This document shows positions 5,342-7,462 of a stretch of DNA of 7,462 bases, piece by piece. The stretch is from contig JACDBD010000109.1 in NCBI GenBank assembly GCA_013695115.1, positions 1-7,462 of the forward strand, given 5' to 3'. This stretch comes from Actinomycetota bacterium (lineage in GTDB: Bacteria; Actinomycetota; Acidimicrobiia; IMCC26256; JACDBD01). The notes beneath the pieces are model-generated. The model had not been told where the DNA came from. It did not search any database and saw only the letters and a program-made list of their open reading frames with translations. The position numbers were made by a program, and so were the translations under genes. How positions within the stretch are numbered: the first letter of the stretch is position 1; every line of letters begins with the position of its first letter.

Positions 5342-6687
5342 TGACCGCCATCGACGCCATCCGCGCCGCGATCCTCGAGGACGCTCCCGGCGACGAGATC
5401 GCGGCACTGCCGCTCCCGGAGGCCTTCCGGGCCGCGCTCGTGCGCGCCGACGAGCAGGAGATGTTCGCCGGCCTCCCGTCGGAGGAGAAGGACCCGCGCA
5501 AGTCCACCCATGTGGAGGAGGTTCCGCTTCCCGAGCTCGCCCCCGACGAGGCCTATGTCGCGGTGATGGCGTCGGCGATCAACTTCAACACGGTGTGGAC
5601 CTCGATCTTCGAGCCCCTCCCGACGTTCGGGTTCCTCCAGCGCCTCGGTAAGGAGAGCGTCTGGGCCAAGCGCCACGACCTCCCGTACCACGTGATGGGC
5701 AGCGACGCCGCCGGAGTCGTCCTGCGCGTCGGATCCGCGGTGCGCAACTGGAAGCCCGGTGACAAGGTGACCGTGCATTGCAACTACGTCGACGACCAGG
5801 ACCCGTCGGCGCACGACGACTCGATGCTCGCGGTCAACCAGCGCATCTGGGGCTTCGAGTCCAATTTCGGCGGCCTGGCCGAGATCGGGCTCGTGAAGGC
5901 CAACCAGCTCATGCCCAAGCCCGCCCACCTCACCTGGGAGGAGTCGGCCTGCAACGCCCTGTGCAACAGCACCTCGTACCGCATGATCGTGAGCCCCAAC
6001 GGCTCTCAGATGACCCAGGGCCAGACGGTCCTGGTCTGGGGCGCCAGTGGGGGGATCGGCGCTTACGCCTGCCAGTACGTGCTCAACGGCGGCGGGACCC
6101 CGGTCGGGGTGGTGTCGTCACCCGAACGGGTGGCGGTGCTCCGCGAGATGGGCGTCGAGCACGTCATCGACCGCAAGGCCGAGGGCTACAAGTTCTGGAG
6201 CGACGAGCACACCCAGGACCCGGCCGAGTGGCGGCGGTTCGGTAAGAAGATCCGGGAGCTCGCGGGGGCCGACCCCGACATCGTCTTCGAGCACCCCGGG
6301 CGCTCGACGATGGGCGCGTCGGTGTTCGTGTGCAAGCGGGGCGGGATGATCATCACCTGCGCGGCGACGTCGGGCTTCACGATCGAGTACGACAACCGCT
6401 ATCTCTGGATGATGTTGAAGACGCTCAAGGGTTGCCACTTCGCCAATTACCGCGAGGCGTGGGAGGCCAACCGGCTCGTGGGCGAGGCGAGGATCCACCC
6501 GACGCTGTCGCGCGTGTACACGCTCGACCACACGGGGGAGGCCGCGGCCCAGGTCCACGCCAACCTGGTCGAGGGCAAGGTCGGCGTGCTCGCGCTCGCG
6601 CCCGAGGAGGGGCTGGGCGTCACCGATCCCGAGTTGCGGGATCGGCACCTCGACCAGATCACGCTGTTCCGACGTCATGCTGGGTAA
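5341..6687 (+). CDS. ccr: Crotonyl-CoA carboxylase/reductase
   Basis: From ATG 5341 this encodes 448 residues, the usual Ccr length. The enzyme reductively carboxylates crotonyl-CoA to (2S)-ethylmalonyl-CoA with NADPH and CO2, the key step of the ethylmalonyl-CoA pathway; in actinomycetes it can also supply polyketide extender units. It is a zinc-independent MDR-fold protein. The Rossmann dinucleotide site is VLVWGASGGIGAYA (230-243). The four CO2-binding residues described for Kitasatospora Ccr (N81, F170, E171, H365) all have counterparts: an Asn in INFNTVW (81 or 83), F172 and E173 in WGFESNFGG, and H366 in KGCHFANYREA. Their retention argues for a true carboxylase rather than a plain enoyl-CoA reductase. 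GTG 5335, six bases upstream, is an alternative start adding two residues. The epimerase gene follows after 12 bases. No key residue is missing. Confidence 0.96.
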   Translation: MTAIDAIRAAILEDAPGDEIAALPLPEAFRAALVRADEQEMFAGLPSEEKDPRKSTHVEEVPLPELAPDEAYVAVMASAINFNTVWTSIFEPLPTFGFLQRLGKESVWAKRHDLPYHVMGSDAAGVVLRVGSAVRNWKPGDKVTVHCNYVDDQDPSAHDDSMLAVNQRIWGFESNFGGLAEIGLVKANQLMPKPAHLTWEESACNALCNSTSYRMIVSPNGSQMTQGQTVLVWGASGGIGAYACQYVLNGGGTPVGVVSSPERVAVLREMGVEHVIDRKAEGYKFWSDEHTQDPAEWRRFGKKIRELAGADPDIVFEHPGRSTMGASVFVCKRGGMIITCAATSGFTIEYDNRYLWMMLKTLKGCHFANYREAWEANRLVGEARIHPTLSRVYTLDHTGEAAAQVHANLVEGKVGVLALAPEEGLGVTDPELRDRHLDQITLFRRHAG

Positions 6688-6691
6688 GAGG
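6688..6691 (+). promoter_or_regulatory. Ribosome binding site of the epimerase gene
   Basis: GAGG directly after the ccr stop lies eight bases before ATG 6700. It supports that start and co-transcription with ccr. Confidence 0.5.
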
Positions 6692-6699
6692 CACGCAGG

Positions 6700-7110
6700 A
6701 TGACCGACTCCGTGCTCACCGAGATCGACCACGTCGCCATCGCGGTGCGCGACCTCGAGGCCGCCGTCGCGTACTACCGCGACACCTACGGCGTCGACGT
6801 CGACCACCGCGAGGTGGTGGAGTCCGACGGGGTCGAGGAGGCGCTGCTGAAGGTGGCCGACTCGTACGTGCAGCTCCTGACGCCGGTGCGGGACGACTCG
6901 CCCGTCGCCAAGTACATCGAGAAGCGGGGCGAGGGTATCCATCACGTGGCCTACCGGGTGAAGAGCTGCGCCGATGCCCTCGCTCGGGTGAAGGCGGCGG
7001 GCCACAAGGTGATCGACGAGGAGCCCCGGCCGGGGAGTCGGGGCACGACGGTGGCGTTCGTCCACCCCAAGACCGCCTTCGGCACTCTCATCGAGCTCGT
7101 CGAGGAGTGA
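6700..7110 (+). CDS. mce: Methylmalonyl-CoA / ethylmalonyl-CoA epimerase
   Basis: This encodes 136 residues of the vicinal oxygen chelate fold, with two beta-alpha-beta-beta-beta modules, and is a typical length for this epimerase. Expected metal ligands are visible: H11 in IDHVAIAV, Q58 in YVQLLTPV, H82 in GIHHVAYRV and E132 in TLIELVEE. The catalytic-loop region near GEGIHH (77-82) is also typical. The enzyme interconverts the (2R) and (2S) forms of methylmalonyl-CoA, and in the ethylmalonyl-CoA pathway the same protein epimerises ethylmalonyl-CoA before the mutase step. Its place 12 bases behind ccr, with its own Shine-Dalgarno sequence, supports that second role. It may serve propionyl-CoA metabolism as well. 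The stop overlaps the GTG of the next gene as GTGA. A different VOC enzyme is possible but unlikely given the full ligand set and the neighbour. Confidence 0.92.
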   Translation: MTDSVLTEIDHVAIAVRDLEAAVAYYRDTYGVDVDHREVVESDGVEEALLKVADSYVQLLTPVRDDSPVAKYIEKRGEGIHHVAYRVKSCADALARVKAAGHKVIDEEPRPGSRGTTVAFVHPKTAFGTLIELVEE

Positions 7111-7462
7111 CGGAACTTCACTACGGATCGGTCCGCCTGCGCGACGGCCGACATCTCGAGTTCAACGACTGGAACCCCGGCGGCGGCCCGCCCGTCGTCC
7201 TGCTCCACGGCTCGCCCGGGTCGCGGCACTTCCATCCCGATCAGCAGGCGACGCACGCCTCCGGCGTCCGGCTGATCACGTACGACCGGCCCGGCTTCGG
7301 GCGCTCCCACCGACGCGAGGGTCGCGAGCTCCTCGACACCGCGGCCGATGTCGACCAGCTCGGCGACCACCTCGGGCTCGACCGGTTCGCGCTCGTCGGC
7401 ATCTCTGCGGGCGGCGCCCACGCGCTCGCCTGCGCCCACGTCCTAGGCGACCGGCTCGCCAC
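7107..7462 (+). CDS. Alpha/beta hydrolase, partial (C-terminus beyond the right edge)
   Basis: The frame opens with GTG 7107, overlapping the epimerase stop as GTGA (7107-7110), and stays open to the right edge (118 complete codons). It shows the N-terminal half of the alpha/beta-hydrolase fold: PPVVLLHGSPGSRHF (28-42) with the oxyanion HG motif, LITYDRPGFGRS (56-67) and the nucleophile elbow LVGISAGGAHALA (96-108) with Ser100. The acid and histidine of the triad would lie outside the window. Third positions are strongly G/C in this frame. Such proteins hydrolyse esters, lactones or related bonds; the substrate cannot be inferred. Coupling to the epimerase suggests co-expression with the Ccr operon, though this class is often only a loose passenger. 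Identification as an alpha/beta hydrolase is firm; any narrower name would be a guess. Confidence 0.85.
   Translation, partial: MTELHYGSVRLRDGRHLEFNDWNPGGGPPVVLLHGSPGSRHFHPDQQATHASGVRLITYDRPGFGRSHRREGRELLDTAADVDQLGDHLGLDRFALVGISAGGAHALACAHVLGDRLA

Noticed and set aside
3449..5344. Long plus-strand open frame (631 codons) opposite the thiolase and the DUF2207-type gene
   Set aside because: Its translation has no recognisable motifs and is rich in Arg, Asp, Gly and His repeats typical of antisense shadows in GC-rich DNA. The minus strand encodes a thiolase with all active-site residues.
6118..7065. Minus-strand open frame of 315 codons opposite ccr and the epimerase
   Set aside because: Its translation is rich in His, Arg, Val and Leu with no family motif, while both plus-strand genes have complete catalytic residue sets.

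Overview
The window is GC-rich, almost gap-free bacterial DNA with very strong G/C bias at third codon positions, many GTG starts and several 4-base GTGA stop/start overlaps. This points to a high-GC actinobacterium. The DUF4129 and DUF4350 pair, the crotonyl-CoA reductase and a permease tail of actinobacterial type agree with that. A lineage such as Acidimicrobiia is possible but cannot be shown from this window alone.

Left part, minus strand (5239 down to 1). A thiolase gene leads a co-directional run of membrane-protein genes: a DUF2207-type protein without the family's exported N-terminal domain; a short second copy of that family's C-terminal module; a polytopic protein of the 'glycerophosphodiester phosphodiesterase membrane domain' type; a DUF4129 protein; and a DUF4350 protein that runs off the left edge. 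The last three follow the order seen next to moxR2 in mycobacteria, so a MoxR AAA+ ATPase gene is expected just beyond position 1. The last two junctions are GTGA overlaps, which suggests translational coupling.

Right part, plus strand (5341 to 7462). Crotonyl-CoA carboxylase/reductase, a methylmalonyl/ethylmalonyl-CoA epimerase and the start of an alpha/beta hydrolase form a tight operon. It is divergent from the thiolase across a 101-base intergenic region. Thiolase, Ccr and epimerase all belong to the ethylmalonyl-CoA pathway: two acetyl-CoA give acetoacetyl-CoA, later crotonyl-CoA is reductively carboxylated to ethylmalonyl-CoA, which is then epimerised. The divergent region holds an imperfect inverted repeat and a -10-like hexamer placed for a leaderless ccr transcript.

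The most unusual spot is about 2860-3033. The plus strand there carries what reads as the last 48 codons of an APC-family amino-acid permease, with a normal stop and the local codon bias but no upstream gene. It abuts the truncated DUF2207 copy, which is on the other strand, at two overlapping perfect GC palindromes. This looks like a deletion or rearrangement scar, or possibly an assembly junction. No RNA genes, CRISPR arrays, insertion sequences or clear terminators were seen, and no gene-free stretch exceeds 300 bases.
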